DNA of 41,806 nucleotides from an uncultured Clostridia bacterium (GCA_944389655.1 CALXND010000007.1:1-41806), one strand, 5' to 3'. Positions 24,323 through 32,914 are shown, numbered from the stretch's first letter. The notes: a model not told the origin generated them from the letters alone. Translations and numbers: made by a program.

Positions 24323-25264
24323 TTAAAGATTAACATCATTATTTAATGCATTTAATATTGGTGGTAGCATTTGTTTCTTTCTAGATACTACATTTTCTAG
24401 CATTGCTGTATTATTATCTACTGAAATACCAAATGCTCTTTCAACTACTGGTGCATCATTTCCAAGTGATATAATTTTAGAATTTGAATTAATTATATCT
24501 GTTGCTGCAAATACATAAAAGTCTAGATTTTCTTTTTCAATATCCTCATTAATTGCTTGTTCAAAATATGATTGGTTTTTAAATATTGAATCTAAGTCTG
24601 CTGTATTTACTTGAGCGATTCTAAATTTTTTATTTGATTGCTCAAATAATTTTGAGTCTATATTTATTACTTGTTCTGGCGTAAAATCACTAATATCTGT
24701 TCCTGCTTTTAACATATTTACTCCAAATGTTTCCAATTTTAGTCCAGATATTTTTTCTAAATCTTCTATAATTTTTTTGTCATCGCTAGTAGTAGTTGGT
24801 GATTTTAAAACCAAAGTATCTGATGCTATTGCACTAAGCATTAAAGTTGCAATATTTTTATCTATTTCTATACCATTTTCTTTATACATTTTATATAAAA
24901 CTGTTTGTGTACAGCCAACTGGTTCTGTTCTATAATATAATTGATATGGAGCTACAAAGTTCATTGTATGATGATCTACTACTTTTAATATTTTGGCATT
25001 TGATATATTATCTACAGATTGAGTAGATTCATTATGATCTACTAATATTACTTCTTGTCCGTCATCTATTTTTTCTATTAATTCTGGTTCTTCTAATCCT
25101 AAGAAATCTAAAACATATTTTGTCTCTTTGTTTACATTTCCTAGCCTTACTGCTTTTACATTTTCATTACCTAATTTTTTTTCTAAATTTTCCATTACTA
25201 AAGCTGATGTTATAGAATCAGTATCTGGATTTTTATGTCCAAAAATAAAAACTGTATTTTCCAT
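24323..25264 (-). CDS. ppaC: Manganese-dependent inorganic pyrophosphatase
   Basis: Family II pyrophosphatase (DHH superfamily) that hydrolyses PPi to phosphate in the cytoplasm. At 313 aa it has the usual length without regulatory CBS domains. Metal-site motifs are FGHKNPDTDSI (H10, D14, D16), VDHNES near residue 75 and the DHH motif VVDHHTMNF near residue 97. The C-terminal DHHA2 domain ends with AFGISVDNNTAMLENVVSRKKQMLPP (substrate-binding RKKQ). GGAGGGG is 6 nt from the ATG. No other gene lies between it and the tRNA-Leu. Confidence 0.95.
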   Translation of the reverse strand: MENTVFIFGHKNPDTDSITSALVMENLEKKLGNENVKAVRLGNVNKETKYVLDFLGLEEPELIEKIDDGQEVILVDHNESTQSVDNISNAKILKVVDHHTMNFVAPYQLYYRTEPVGCTQTVLYKMYKENGIEIDKNIATLMLSAIASDTLVLKSPTTTSDDKKIIEDLEKISGLKLETFGVNMLKAGTDISDFTPEQVINIDSKLFEQSNKKFRIAQVNTADLDSIFKNQSYFEQAINEDIEKENLDFYVFAATDIINSNSKIISLGNDAPVVERAFGISVDNNTAMLENVVSRKKQMLPPILNALNNDVNL

Positions 25265-25402
25265 ATTTTCCCCTCCGATTTTTTATTTTTTTCTCTTACC
25301 AACTATTATATTATAGCATAAAATGGAAAAATAGTCAATAAAAGGTACTGTTTTTATGTAAATTTCAATTGTGAGATACTGATTTTAATAAATTTCTATT
25401 CA

Positions 25403-25475
25403 TAAAAGCAAGACATATGTATATTTTGAAATATTTTGCAGTACCTTGCAGCGACTTTGGCGAGCGTTTAGCTCT
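25403..25475. repeat. Structured repeat, left-end fragment (copy 3)
   Basis: AAAAGCAAGACATATGTATA and TTTTGAAATATTTTGCAGTA, then CCTTGCAGCGACTTTGGCGA, follow copies 1 and 2 to the first internal hairpin (GAGC/GCTC at 25462-25474). Homology then ends at the stop of the membrane-protease gene at 25477. Confidence 0.65.
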
Positions 25476-25476
25476 T

Positions 25477-26181
25477 CTAAATTAATGCAATTAGTGATAA
25501 GATAATTAATTTAACCATACATCCTGTAACTAGCCAAAAGTTTGTTAATGGTATCCCTATCTTATTAATTTTTTCAAAATTTGTTACTAATATATCAATA
25601 TCTTCTTGATTTATATTGTCTTTACTTTTTGCATATTCTTGCATATACTCTTTTGCAACATACATTGCCTTACTCATTGCTTCATTTTCAAGATATATTC
25701 TTATTGATATATATATAATTGTAAATAAACTATATGTTTGTATGTAGAGCATACTGTGTCCAATATTAAATATAATCATTATGGCAAAAAACACAAATGA
25801 AATTAAAAATATATTTGAAAAAGCAAAATTAAAAATAAGTATTTTTCTATTTTGTACCGAATGTAAACATTCATGCACAATTGTTTGTATTCTAGTAAAT
25901 GTGTCACTTATTTTAGCAATTATAATTTTATTTGTTAAAGCTATATATAAACTTGTTTTTGTTTCATTATTTTCTTCTATTTGAACATTATTATTTTTTA
26001 ATTTTTTCAAAATACTATTACATATTTCTATATTTTCTGGAAACTTTTTGGCAATTTCATTTAAATTTTTATCTTCTCCTATTTTCTTTATTTCTTTAAT
26101 ATCATTAACTTTAATATTAAACCCAATTTTCAATAAAATGACTACAATTATACTTATTATTACTATTATTATATATTCCAT
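25477..26181 (-). CDS. Membrane protein with HExxH-like zinc motif
   Basis: 234 aa. Predicted segments are one N-terminal helix (4-22), a pair of helices (about 118-165) and a C-terminal helix (212-234). Between the first and second helices is TIVHECLHSVQNRK, an HExxH zinc-site motif, and LENEAMSKA (around 168) could supply the third ligand. The pattern is like neutral zinc metallopeptidases of the YugP type, but the full family match is not certain. AAGGGAG is 8 nt from the ATG. The stop lies against the copy 3 repeat. Substrate unknown. Confidence 0.65.
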   Translation of the reverse strand: MEYIIIVIISIIVVILLKIGFNIKVNDIKEIKKIGEDKNLNEIAKKFPENIEICNSILKKLKNNNVQIEENNETKTSLYIALTNKIIIAKISDTFTRIQTIVHECLHSVQNRKILIFNFAFSNIFLISFVFFAIMIIFNIGHSMLYIQTYSLFTIIYISIRIYLENEAMSKAMYVAKEYMQEYAKSKDNINQEDIDILVTNFEKINKIGIPLTNFWLVTGCMVKLIILSLIALI

Positions 26182-26238
26182 ATTTTTCTCCCTTCACTTA
26201 TGTATTCTTAGTATAAAAATCTTTATTTTAACGACTAA

Positions 26239-26395
26239 AAGCTTTTGGAGTACCCAAATAAAGGGCAATACAAAAGCTTAATAACAACTATATTTCCACA
26301 TTTTATCGACAACAAGGTTAGGCTACCTTGGAACGTCCGAGCAAAGCAAGGACATGTATTTCGCCGTTGCTCCAGAGACTAGCGCTGCGAAATGC
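26239..26395. other. Multi-hairpin intergenic segment
   Basis: GC-richer than the surrounding DNA and full of stems. AAGCTTTTG/CAAAAGCTT (26239-26247/26271-26279) encloses a CCC/GGG stem. CAAGGT/ACCTTG lies at 26313-26318/26325-26330, GTCC/GGAC at 26335-26338/26350-26353, and a 9-bp stem at 26356-26364/26387-26395. It starts 6 bp after the stop of the YlbF-family gene and ends before the membrane-protease gene, so it is in the right place for a leader or a stable 3' UTR. TCGACAACAAG at 26306 also occurs in repeat copy 1 (about 294-304). No known riboswitch is recognised. Confidence 0.5.
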
Positions 26396-26400
26396 CTTTC

Positions 26401-26733
26401 TTACAATACATCTCTAATTGCTTCTGCGATTATTTTGTTTACATCAGCTATCATCACATTGAATTTAACTTCTAAATCAAAATATTCTTTAATTTGATTA
26501 TCTTGTATTAGCATTGTATACATATCTTGTAATTTTTTTGTTTTTTCCTCGTTCTTTTCTTCTCCTGTATACTGCATAAGCTGTACATCATATCTTAATT
26601 TTTCAAATTCTTCTATTTTGTTCTTTGAATCTGGATTTGACATTATTTCGTTCTTTAATTTTTTATATGATTTATATTCATCAGATTCTTGAATTTCATA
26701 TGCTAATCTATTAGCTGTATCATAAACATTCAT
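26401..26733 (-). CDS. YlbF family protein
   Basis: 110 aa, all helical, matching the YlbF/YmcA (RicA/RicF) family. In Bacillus these proteins form a complex that controls RNase Y activity, competence and sporulation; the clostridial role is less clear. The N-terminus MNVYDTANRLAYEIQESDEYKSYK and the middle LRYDVQLMQYTGEEKNEE fit the family. No Cys residues for an Fe-S cluster are present in this member. AGAGGA lies 9 nt from the ATG. It is downstream of the GT4 gene on the same strand. Confidence 0.82.
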   Translation of the reverse strand: MNVYDTANRLAYEIQESDEYKSYKKLKNEIMSNPDSKNKIEEFEKLRYDVQLMQYTGEEKNEEKTKKLQDMYTMLIQDNQIKEYFDLEVKFNVMIADVNKIIAEAIRDVL

Positions 26734-26841
26734 TTTTATAATCCTCTTTTTTGTATTATAATTTAGGTTTTTATGGTTTTACCTATAAACCTTAAATTTT
26801 CTTTTAGCTTAAATTTTACCTTTATAATTATAATTCTTTTT

Positions 26842-28134
26842 CTATGCATATGCATGTTTTTTCTTAAAGCTTAGCAAGTTTGTAATTTCTTTTTCTGTAT
26901 TCTTAGCTTTATTTGTTTTCTTTGCTTTTGCTTGCTGCATTTGTTCTGCTTGTTTTTGTGCCATTGTTTTACATATTGCTTGTTCATAAATGTAATGTGT
27001 ATCTTGTGCAATTTTATTCCAATTAAATTCTTCTTTTACTTTTATTTTTGCTTTTTTAGACACATTTGCTGCAAGTTGTGGATCATATAATAAACTTAAT
27101 ACTGAATCTGCAATAGAGTTTGAATTACCTGCGTAGCTCTTCATTCCATCAACTCTATGCTCTATTATTTCATTAAGCCCACCTATATCTGATACAACTG
27201 TTGGTACTCCTGCAAGCATAGCTTCTAGTGCAACTATGCCAAATGGCTCATATGTACTTGGAAATACAGCAACATCTGCACACTTGTACATTTTTTGTAC
27301 TTGTTTTGAATTTAAATATCCTGTAAAATATACTTTATCCGAAAGGCCCATGTTATATGCTTGTTCTCTTAATTCATCAAGCATTCCACCTTTTCCTGCA
27401 ATAATTAATTTTGAATCATGGTAGTTTTCTAATATCTTTGGCATTGCTGCAATTAAATGTTGCACACCTTTTTCATATACCAGTCTGCCTACATAAAGGA
27501 TTATTTTTTCATTATCCATTGCATATTGTCTTCTAAAATCATAGTCTCTATCTATACCTGTAAAATTATTTAAATTTATTCCATTTGGTATTACATTTAT
27601 TTTGTCAAATGGTAAACCAAATAGCCCTTGTACATGGCTCTTCATATAATTGCTGTTTACAATTACCTCTGTTGATTCATATGTTAAAAGCCATTCCGTA
27701 TCATTTATGTATCTTTGTGTTTCGTCATGTATTCCTGAATTTCTGCCAGATTCTGTTGCATGAATTGTAGAAATCAATGGTATATCAAATGAATTTTTTA
27801 ATGTTTTTGCTGCATTTGCTACTAACCAATCATGTGCATGAATCACGTCAAATTTACCTTTTTTATTTATTATTTCTGTTGCTTTTGCTATAAGATTAAA
27901 ATTAAGTTGTAGTATCCAATCTATAAAATTATTTGGATGTATAATATAGTTATCAACTCTGTATACTTCAACGCCTTTATCGTTTTCATAATATGGAGTA
28001 TCTCCGTCCTTATATGTAACAACAGTTACTTCGTGCCCATCTTTTATTAATCTTTTTGATAAATCATGAACAACTCTTGCAATTCCTCCAACTATTCTTG
28101 GTGGATATTCCCATGTCAACATTAATATTTTCAT
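26842..28134 (-). CDS. GT4 family glycosyltransferase (glycogen-synthase-like)
   Basis: 430 aa, GT-B fold. N-terminal domain: MKILMLTWEYPPRIVGGIAR (the xPxxGG loop that binds the donor diphosphate), HDLSKRLIKDGHEVTVVT and HAHDWL. C-terminal domain: ILYVGRLVYEKGVQHL, FTGYLNSKQVQKMYKCADV, and the EX7E region STYEPFGIVALEAMLAGVPT. The basic, Gln/Ala-rich tail (about 400-430) is unusual. The ATG at 28188 has no ribosome site; the ATG at 28134 has AAAGGGG 10 nt upstream. It could make glycogen or another exported polysaccharide; the acceptor is unknown. Confidence 0.88.
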   Translation of the reverse strand: MKILMLTWEYPPRIVGGIARVVHDLSKRLIKDGHEVTVVTYKDGDTPYYENDKGVEVYRVDNYIIHPNNFIDWILQLNFNLIAKATEIINKKGKFDVIHAHDWLVANAAKTLKNSFDIPLISTIHATESGRNSGIHDETQRYINDTEWLLTYESTEVIVNSNYMKSHVQGLFGLPFDKINVIPNGINLNNFTGIDRDYDFRRQYAMDNEKIILYVGRLVYEKGVQHLIAAMPKILENYHDSKLIIAGKGGMLDELREQAYNMGLSDKVYFTGYLNSKQVQKMYKCADVAVFPSTYEPFGIVALEAMLAGVPTVVSDIGGLNEIIEHRVDGMKSYAGNSNSIADSVLSLLYDPQLAANVSKKAKIKVKEEFNWNKIAQDTHYIYEQAICKTMAQKQAEQMQQAKAKKTNKAKNTEKEITNLLSFKKKHAYA

Positions 28135-28258
28135 AGTAATTAATGCCCCTTTCGTCTTTTTTCTTTTGATTATTTCTTTATTCTTCAAATTAAATATATT
28201 TTATACAAAATTATTATAAAAGTAAACATTTTTGTGTAATTTTTTTAAAATAATGTTA

Positions 28259-28330
28259 GTTACAGGATAATGGTTTAGAGCATGAAACTTTTTGAAATCC
28301 TAATAAAATGTATATTTTGAAAATTTTTTC
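28259..28330. repeat. Structured repeat, end fragment
   Basis: GTTACAGGATAATGGTTTAG (from 28259) and the CATGAAACTTTTTGAAATCC section are the reverse complement of 335-380 in copy 1. It then reaches TGTATATTTTGAAAATTTTT and stops. The remnant sits just upstream of the tmRNA promoter. Confidence 0.6.
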
Positions 28331-28337
28331 ATATATG

Positions 28338-28366
28338 TTGTTTTTTGCTACCAAAAATAGTATAAT
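28338..28366 (+). promoter_or_regulatory. tmRNA promoter
   Basis: TTGTTT (28338-28343), 17-bp spacer, TATAAT (28361-28366), about 18 nt before the mature 5' end of tmRNA. Confidence 0.8.
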
Positions 28367-28384
28367 ATATATTGTAGCATTTAT

Positions 28385-28749
28385 GGGGGTGTATTTGGTT
28401 TCGACATTAATTCTGAATTATAAATAGCGAGTAGTGGATGGTCGCTTGGCCCACTATAAAAAAGCGAAAATTAAATATAAACGCTGATAATAATAAATAT
28501 GAATTAGCATATGCTGCCTAATTTGGGCGGCACGTCTTTTAATAATTTCCCACGGTTATTAATAAGGCGACAAATTTGTGGGTAACGAATTTATCTGACG
28601 CCATTAGGATAAAGGGTAATTAAGTGGCTACTTAAAAGATAGATTTGTTTGTTAATTTACTTTTAAGGAATTGTTTTAACAAACTGCACTCGGAGAAGTT
28701 TATATGGATGGATTAGTGGACAGGAGTTCGACTCTCCTCACCTCCACCA
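28385..28749 (+). ncRNA. ssrA: tmRNA (SsrA), trans-translation RNA
   Basis: 365 nt. The tRNA-like ends GGGGGTG and CACCTCC-A-CCA pair. The 5' end has GTATTTGGTTTCGAC, and the T arm reads AGGAG-TTCGACT-CTCCT. The tag reading frame is 28483-28521: GCT start, encoding ADNNKYELAYAA and TAA. The tag ends in YAA, not the commoner LAA, but still has the hydrophobic C-terminus that ClpXP/FtsH need. Pseudoknot-rich sequence follows to 28690. It rescues stalled ribosomes with SmpB. Confidence 0.96.
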
Positions 28750-28774
28750 AATTAAAATATTTTTCATATAACAC

Positions 28775-28803
28775 TTGCACAAAAACATAATCTATGGTAA
28801 TAT
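28775..28803 (+). promoter_or_regulatory. tRNA-Trp promoter
   Basis: TTGCAC (28775-28780), 17-bp spacer, TAATAT (28798-28803), 17 bp upstream of the tRNA-Trp 5' end. It follows the end of tmRNA by about 25 bp. Confidence 0.5.
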
Positions 28804-28820
28804 AATATAGTAATTTATTT

Positions 28821-28896
28821 AGGGGTATAGTGTTAATGGTTAGCACGATGGTCTCCAAAACCACAAGTCTGAGTTCGAGTCTTAGTACCCCTGCCA
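28821..28896 (+). tRNA. tRNA-Trp (anticodon CCA)
   Basis: 76 nt including CCA. The acceptor is AGGGGTA/TACCCCT with discriminator G. The anticodon loop is CTCCAAA, giving anticodon CCA, and the T arm is CTGAG-TTCGAGT-CTTAG. The first anticodon-stem pair would be A27-C43, a mismatch, and the T stem holds a G-U, so this copy is a little weaker than usual clostridial tRNA-Trp. Confidence 0.92.
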
Positions 28897-28909
28897 ATTC
28901 TTAACTATT

Positions 28910-28941
28910 AATACACAATTTTATACGATTGTGTATTTTTT
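28910..28941 (+). terminator. Terminator after tRNA-Trp
   Basis: AATACACAAT (28910-28919) pairs with ATTGTGTATT (28928-28937) followed by TTTT. A second hairpin, AAAATTTGTG/CACAAATTTT (28942-28966), is immediately adjacent. Confidence 0.8.
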
Positions 28942-29139
28942 AAAATTTGTGTTTTACACAAATTTTATGAGGATAAAGGTTGAAAAATAATTACAATTGG
29001 TGGCTAACAAACTTCATTTAAAATTTAATGGGCGTATCAAGAAGTACTCCTCATAAATTTTAAACTCGTTTTGACTGCTCAAAATTTAATTCTTTTCCAA
29101 CCAGATTTGTGCCTCTCCAGGAAGGAACGAAGATTAAAA

Positions 29140-29622
29140 ATGAAAAATTTTGAAAAAGTAAACGAAGAAAATACAAATAGTAATATTATAGAAAAAATAA
29201 TGACAAATAAATTAATAAAAAAATTTTGTACAAAAGAAGTTATTTTATATGTAGTATTTGGAATTTTAACAACTTTAGTTAATATAGGTTCATTTTACAT
29301 AATGACAAGTTTACTTCATTTTGATGACAATTTTGCAAATAATATAGCAATTGTACTTGCTGTACTTGTTGCATATTTTACCAACAAAGATTTGGTTTTT
29401 CATTCTGAGGCAAAAGGCTTTGGAGAAAAATTTGTTGAGTTTTGTAAATTTATTTTAGGTAGATTGCTTACCATGTTTATAGAATCTATTGGTGGTTCTT
29501 TATTATTTAAATATGTACCAATCCTACCTATTATAAGTAAATGTATTATAACTGTTGTTGTAATTATTTTGAACTTTTTTATAAGTAAATTTTTTGCTTT
29601 TAAAACTACTTCAAAAAATTAA
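29140..29622 (+). CDS. GtrA family membrane protein
   Basis: About 160 aa. Its N-terminal 33 residues are cytoplasmic and charged, followed by four membrane segments typical of the GtrA family (about 35-57, 66-86, 105-123 and 131-151). GtrA-like proteins are thought to flip or bind undecaprenyl-linked sugars in teichoic acid or O-antigen modification. Matching features are LYVVFGILTTLVNIGSFYIM and VLVAYFTNKDLVFHS. The ribosome-site spacing is poor (AAGGAACG is 13 nt from the ATG at 29140). A longer frame starting at 29071 looks like read-through of the leader. The sugar partner is not in the window. Confidence 0.8.
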   Translation: MKNFEKVNEENTNSNIIEKIMTNKLIKKFCTKEVILYVVFGILTTLVNIGSFYIMTSLLHFDDNFANNIAIVLAVLVAYFTNKDLVFHSEAKGFGEKFVEFCKFILGRLLTMFIESIGGSLLFKYVPILPIISKCIITVVVIILNFFISKFFAFKTTSKN

Positions 29623-29758
29623 AAATAATAGACATGCTTAATTGTTAAGCAAAGTCGATTTTTTCCTATTGTAATAAGTATTTTTTTAACTAATAATTTT
29701 CGGGGGCTATTAGAAATATTAAACATTTTGATTTTTGGGCAAGATTGTGAGGTAATAT

Positions 29759-30346
29759 ATGTCTAATAGTTTTTTTAAACCTTTTAAAATTTTTATCATC
29801 TTAATTATTTTTATAACTATATTTATATGTGTATTTTTTATTCCAATACTGCCTAATGCAGCTTATAACCCTACCAATAGTGTTTCATTTGATATAAGTT
29901 CTTCTGGATATGTGTGGCCAGCTCCTGGATATACAACAATAAATTCTTATTTTGGTTATAGAACATCTCCAACTGCTGGAGCTTCTAGTTACCATTCAGG
30001 ATTAGATATTGGTGCTCCTGAGGGTAGTACTCTTATCGCAGTAACTAATGGAACTATTACCTTTACAGGTTTTTTAGGTGGTGGCGGATATACCATTACT
30101 TTAAGTTCTGGAAACATGAAATTTACTTATTGTCACGTTTCTCCAATTTATATAGTAAAAGAAGGAGATACCATCGTCCAAGGTCAAGTCATAGGCTATG
30201 TTGGGCCAAAAAATGTTTATGGAGTAAAAGGTAACCAATATTTTGATGAAAACGGAAATCCAACAAACGGAGCTACTACTGGTCCTCATTTACATTTTGG
30301 AGTTAGAGTAGATGGCGAATATATTGATCCTCTTTCGCTTTTTTAG
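29759..30346 (+). CDS. M23 family (LytM) peptidase, secreted or anchored
   Basis: 195 aa. An N-terminal membrane segment or uncleaved signal (about 9-33) is followed by a LytM domain (60-193). All ligands are visible: HSGLDIG (His and Asp), YCHVSP (His) and HLHFGV (His-x-His), so it should be an active zinc endopeptidase that cuts peptidoglycan cross-bridges. Short linkers (SYFGYRTSPTAGASSYHSG) bring the domain close to the membrane. GAGGT is 5 nt from the ATG. It is separate from the GtrA gene by 136 bp that contain a hairpin (TGCTTAA/TTAAGCA, about 29634-29650). Confidence 0.9.
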   Translation: MSNSFFKPFKIFIILIIFITIFICVFFIPILPNAAYNPTNSVSFDISSSGYVWPAPGYTTINSYFGYRTSPTAGASSYHSGLDIGAPEGSTLIAVTNGTITFTGFLGGGGYTITLSSGNMKFTYCHVSPIYIVKEGDTIVQGQVIGYVGPKNVYGVKGNQYFDENGNPTNGATTGPHLHFGVRVDGEYIDPLSLF

Positions 30347-30368
30347 TTGAGTAATTGCATCTTATGAT

Positions 30369-30552
30369 AGGAGTTAATATATTTAAAATTTGTGAGAATA
30401 TGGAATGGAATGTAATTCGAGCATACTAATTCTTAAGAAATTTTTGTAGGGAATCTCAAATCTTTTGAGGGCGCTACAAAAATTTCGCTAGAATTAGTGA
30501 GATAATCAGCTTGACCGACATATTCTCACAAATTTTAAATATATTAACTCCT
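30369..30552. repeat. Palindromic element with 34-bp perfect terminal inverted repeats
   Basis: A perfect 34-bp inverted repeat (30369-30402 and 30519-30552; outer ends AGGAGTTAATATAT, inner ends GAGAATATG). The interior has nested stems CTAATTCT/AGAATTAG, AAATTTTTGTAG/CTACAAAAATTT and hairpin CTCAAA/TTTGAG, so the entire 184 bp can fold into one cruciform. It lies between the M23 gene and its convergent neighbour. No coding sequence. It resembles a MITE but is unrelated in sequence to the dispersed repeat at 155-386. Confidence 0.8.
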
Positions 30553-30614
30553 GATATTAACAAAAAACTTATTTATCATGATATACAATTTAACAACTAA
30601 AATAATAATACTAC

Positions 30615-30652
30615 AAAAAGTGTAATATACCAACAAGAATATTACACTTTTT
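30615..30652. terminator. Bidirectional terminator between convergent genes
   Basis: AAAAAGTGTAATAT (30615-30628) pairs with ATATTACACTTTTT (30639-30652), with T-runs on both strands. It terminates the plus-strand M23 region and the minus-strand CD1247 gene. Confidence 0.85.
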
Positions 30653-30673
30653 ACCCAAAATACAATTAATTAT

Positions 30674-31192
30674 CTACATATCTTCGTCTTCGTTTTTGTC
30701 TTCCTCTTCATTATCTTTTTTATTATCGTTATACTTTTCTTCGTTTTCTGCAATTTTTTCTCCTGCACAGTGTTGGCAGTCTCCTCCACATGCATATTCT
30801 TCTTCTGAGTTCCAGTCTAGTTCTATTATGTTATTACAATTAGGACACTTTACTTCGCCAATTTCTTCATCTTCTATATCAGTTGTAAATTCATAATTAC
30901 AATATGGACAAACGATTTCAAATTCATATGAATCGTCATTTTCGTAAATATCTCCTTCTATACTATCAACTATAGCTTGTACACTTGCTATTTTCTCATT
31001 TATTTTTTGTTGTTTTTCTTCTACTTCTTTTATTCTAGCATCTGTTAAAGCTGTTAATCTATCTACTATATCTAGAAAAATCATAGTAAGTTCCATAAAT
31101 TTTTCCTTAGTATATAATAAATCTTGTTCGTCCTTTATATTGTTTTCTAAATCTTCTAAGATTTTTTTATATTTACCTTTTATATCAGACAT
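30674..31192 (-). CDS. CD1247 N-terminal-domain zinc-ribbon protein
   Basis: 172 aa. The N-terminal part is coiled-coil (about 1-75) and matches the CD1247 N-terminal domain found only in Clostridia. It is followed by a zinc ribbon with CPYC (about 97-100) and CPNC (119-122), a short Cys motif CGGDCQHC (137-144) and an acidic, Glu/Asp-rich tail. Typically it is encoded just after efp. The function is unknown; the zinc ribbon suggests binding to RNA, DNA or protein. The gene is 15 bp downstream of efp. The ribosome site AGGAAG is 9 nt from the ATG. Confidence 0.82.
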   Translation of the reverse strand: MSDIKGKYKKILEDLENNIKDEQDLLYTKEKFMELTMIFLDIVDRLTALTDARIKEVEEKQQKINEKIASVQAIVDSIEGDIYENDDSYEFEIVCPYCNYEFTTDIEDEEIGEVKCPNCNNIIELDWNSEEEYACGGDCQHCAGEKIAENEEKYNDNKKDNEEEDKNEDEDM

Positions 31193-31207
31193 TAAACTAC
31201 TTCCTTC

Positions 31208-31774
31208 CTATATTCTTTCCATATATTCCCCAGTTCTGGTATCTATTTTTATAGTATCTCCTATGTTTACAAATAATGGTACATTAAGTGTATAACCATT
31301 TTCTAATGTTGCTGGTTTTCCTGATGTTGTTGTTGTGTTTCCAGCGAACCCTGGTTCTGTATATGTAACTTTTAGCTCAACAAACATTGGTGGTTCTACA
31401 GAAAATACATTTCCCTTGAATGATAATATTTTTACATTCATATTTTCTTTAAGAAATTTTAAACCATCTCCAATTTGTTCTGCATTTAGTGGGATTTGTT
31501 CATATGTTTCATTATCCATAAAATAATATAAATCTCCATCATTATATAAATATTGCATTTCTCTTTTTTCTATTTCTGCTCCTGGATATTTTTCTGATGG
31601 ATTAAATGTTTTTTCTAATACTGCACCAGTTATAACGTTTTTTAACTTAGTTCTAACAAATGCTGCTCCTTTTCCTGGTTTTACATGTTGAAATTCTACT
31701 ACTTTGAATACATTTCCATCCATTTCAAATGTTGTTCCATTTCTAAAATCTCCTGCCATATATACTTCTGCCAT
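31208..31774 (-). CDS. efp: Elongation factor P
   Basis: EF-P relieves ribosomes stalled at polyproline stretches. About 188 aa, with the KOW-like domain I ([22 protein letters not shown]) and the conserved loop [17 protein letters not shown], whose lysine near residue 35 is the modified position. Domains II and III follow, ending with the signature [12 protein letters not shown]. An in-frame start at 31792 exists, but the ATG at 31774 has AAAGGAG 8 nt upstream and fits the family length. It lies between the aminopeptidase gene and the CD1247 gene in one minus-strand operon. Confidence 0.96.
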   Translation of the reverse strand: MAEVYMAGDFRNGTTFEMDGNVFKVVEFQHVKPGKGAAFVRTKLKNVITGAVLEKTFNPSEKYPGAEIEKREMQYLYNDGDLYYFMDNETYEQIPLNAEQIGDGLKFLKENMNVKILSFKGNVFSVEPPMFVELKVTYTEPGFAGNTTTTSGKPATLENGYTLNVPLFVNIGDTIKIDTRTGEYMERI

Positions 31775-31840
31775 TATTATTTCTCCTTTCAAATTAACAT
31801 AAATTAACGTGTTTTATTTTACCATATTTTTCTACCAAAA

Positions 31841-32914
31841 TCAAGCCCTATTTGCTACTATAATATAATTTTTGTCAGATTTAGTTAAATTTATACTTCC
31901 AGATTTTGTTATTAATACAGTGTCTTCTATTCTTACCCCAAAACTTCCTGGTATATATATGCCTGGTTCATTTGTTACTACCATATTAGCTTTTAATACA
32001 TTATCATTTTTGCTGTTTATATATGGCATTTCATGTATTTCTAAACCAAGTCCGTGACCAAGGCTATGTACTAGGTCATATCCATTAAGTTTAAAGTCAT
32101 TTTCTACCATCTTAGATACAACTCTAATACTTGCCCCTTCCTTATATTCTTTTAATGTTTGTAGCTCATTTTTTAATACTAGATCATAAATTGGCTGTAT
32201 TTGTACTGGTACATATCCTGCAAATATTGTTCTTGTCATATCAGAGCAATATCCTTTATATTTACAGCCCATGTCTATTGTAATTGGATCTCCTGCCTCA
32301 ATTTTTTTGTCTGTAGGTACTGCGTGTGGTTTAGAAGAGTTTTTACCTGATGCCACAATTGTTTCAAACGCTAACCCATCTGCCCCATTTTCTTTAAAGA
32401 AATATTCTATCTCCTCTGCTATTTGTTTTTCTGTCATACCTATTCTTATGTAATTACATAAATGTTTAAAACATTGATCTGTAATATAGCATGCTTTTTC
32501 TATTAAGCTTATCTCTTCCTCATCTTTTATCATTCTCTGTTTTTCAATTAAATATTCAGTTTCTTCAAAATTATTTATCTTATATCTTTCAATATATTTT
32601 TTATACATCGCATATGTAATATAGTTTTCTTCAAATCCCACATTTTCACAAAACAAGAAAAAGTTTTCATAGTCATCTCGTGAAATTGATGCTACATCAT
32701 TTACAATTATACCGTCATTTATTGTTAATACTGACTGTACCTCTTCTAAATATCTACTATCTGTTAAGAAAAAATTTTCTTTTCTTGCTATTATTAATGT
32801 TCCCTCTGCTTCTATTCCTGTTAGATATTTTATATTTACTGGATTTGATATTATCATTCCTTGCATATTTTCCATGTTTATTCTATCTCTTAGCCATTTT
32901 ATTTTAGGATTCAT
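31841..32914 (-). CDS. M24 Xaa-Pro aminopeptidase-type metallopeptidase
   Basis: 357 aa. Pita-bread-fold M24 peptidase with a creatinase-like N-terminal domain (1-130). The metal ligands are all present: two Asp in ITIDMGCKYKGYCSDMTRT, His in HSLGHGLGLEIHEMP, and two Glu in TNEPGIYI and VRIEDTVLI. These enzymes remove N-terminal residues before proline; the gene is habitually next to efp in Firmicutes, as seen here. The in-frame ATG at 32929 has no fitting ribosome site; the ATG at 32914 follows GGGGGTG by 6 nt. Confidence 0.92.
   Translation of the reverse strand: MNPKIKWLRDRINMENMQGMIISNPVNIKYLTGIEAEGTLIIARKENFFLTDSRYLEEVQSVLTINDGIIVNDVASISRDDYENFFLFCENVGFEENYITYAMYKKYIERYKINNFEETEYLIEKQRMIKDEEEISLIEKACYITDQCFKHLCNYIRIGMTEKQIAEEIEYFFKENGADGLAFETIVASGKNSSKPHAVPTDKKIEAGDPITIDMGCKYKGYCSDMTRTIFAGYVPVQIQPIYDLVLKNELQTLKEYKEGASIRVVSKMVENDFKLNGYDLVHSLGHGLGLEIHEMPYINSKNDNVLKANMVVTNEPGIYIPGSFGVRIEDTVLITKSGSINLTKSDKNYIIVANRA

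Noticed and set aside
28700-28897. A minus-strand frame of 65 codons
   Set aside because: It lies antisense to the 3' end of tmRNA and to tRNA-Trp; it is an RNA-gene shadow.
28942-29061. Inverted TATGAGGA/TCCTCATA segments considered as another mobile element
   Set aside because: Only about 10 bp match before the arms diverge, and the interior has no structure; too weak.
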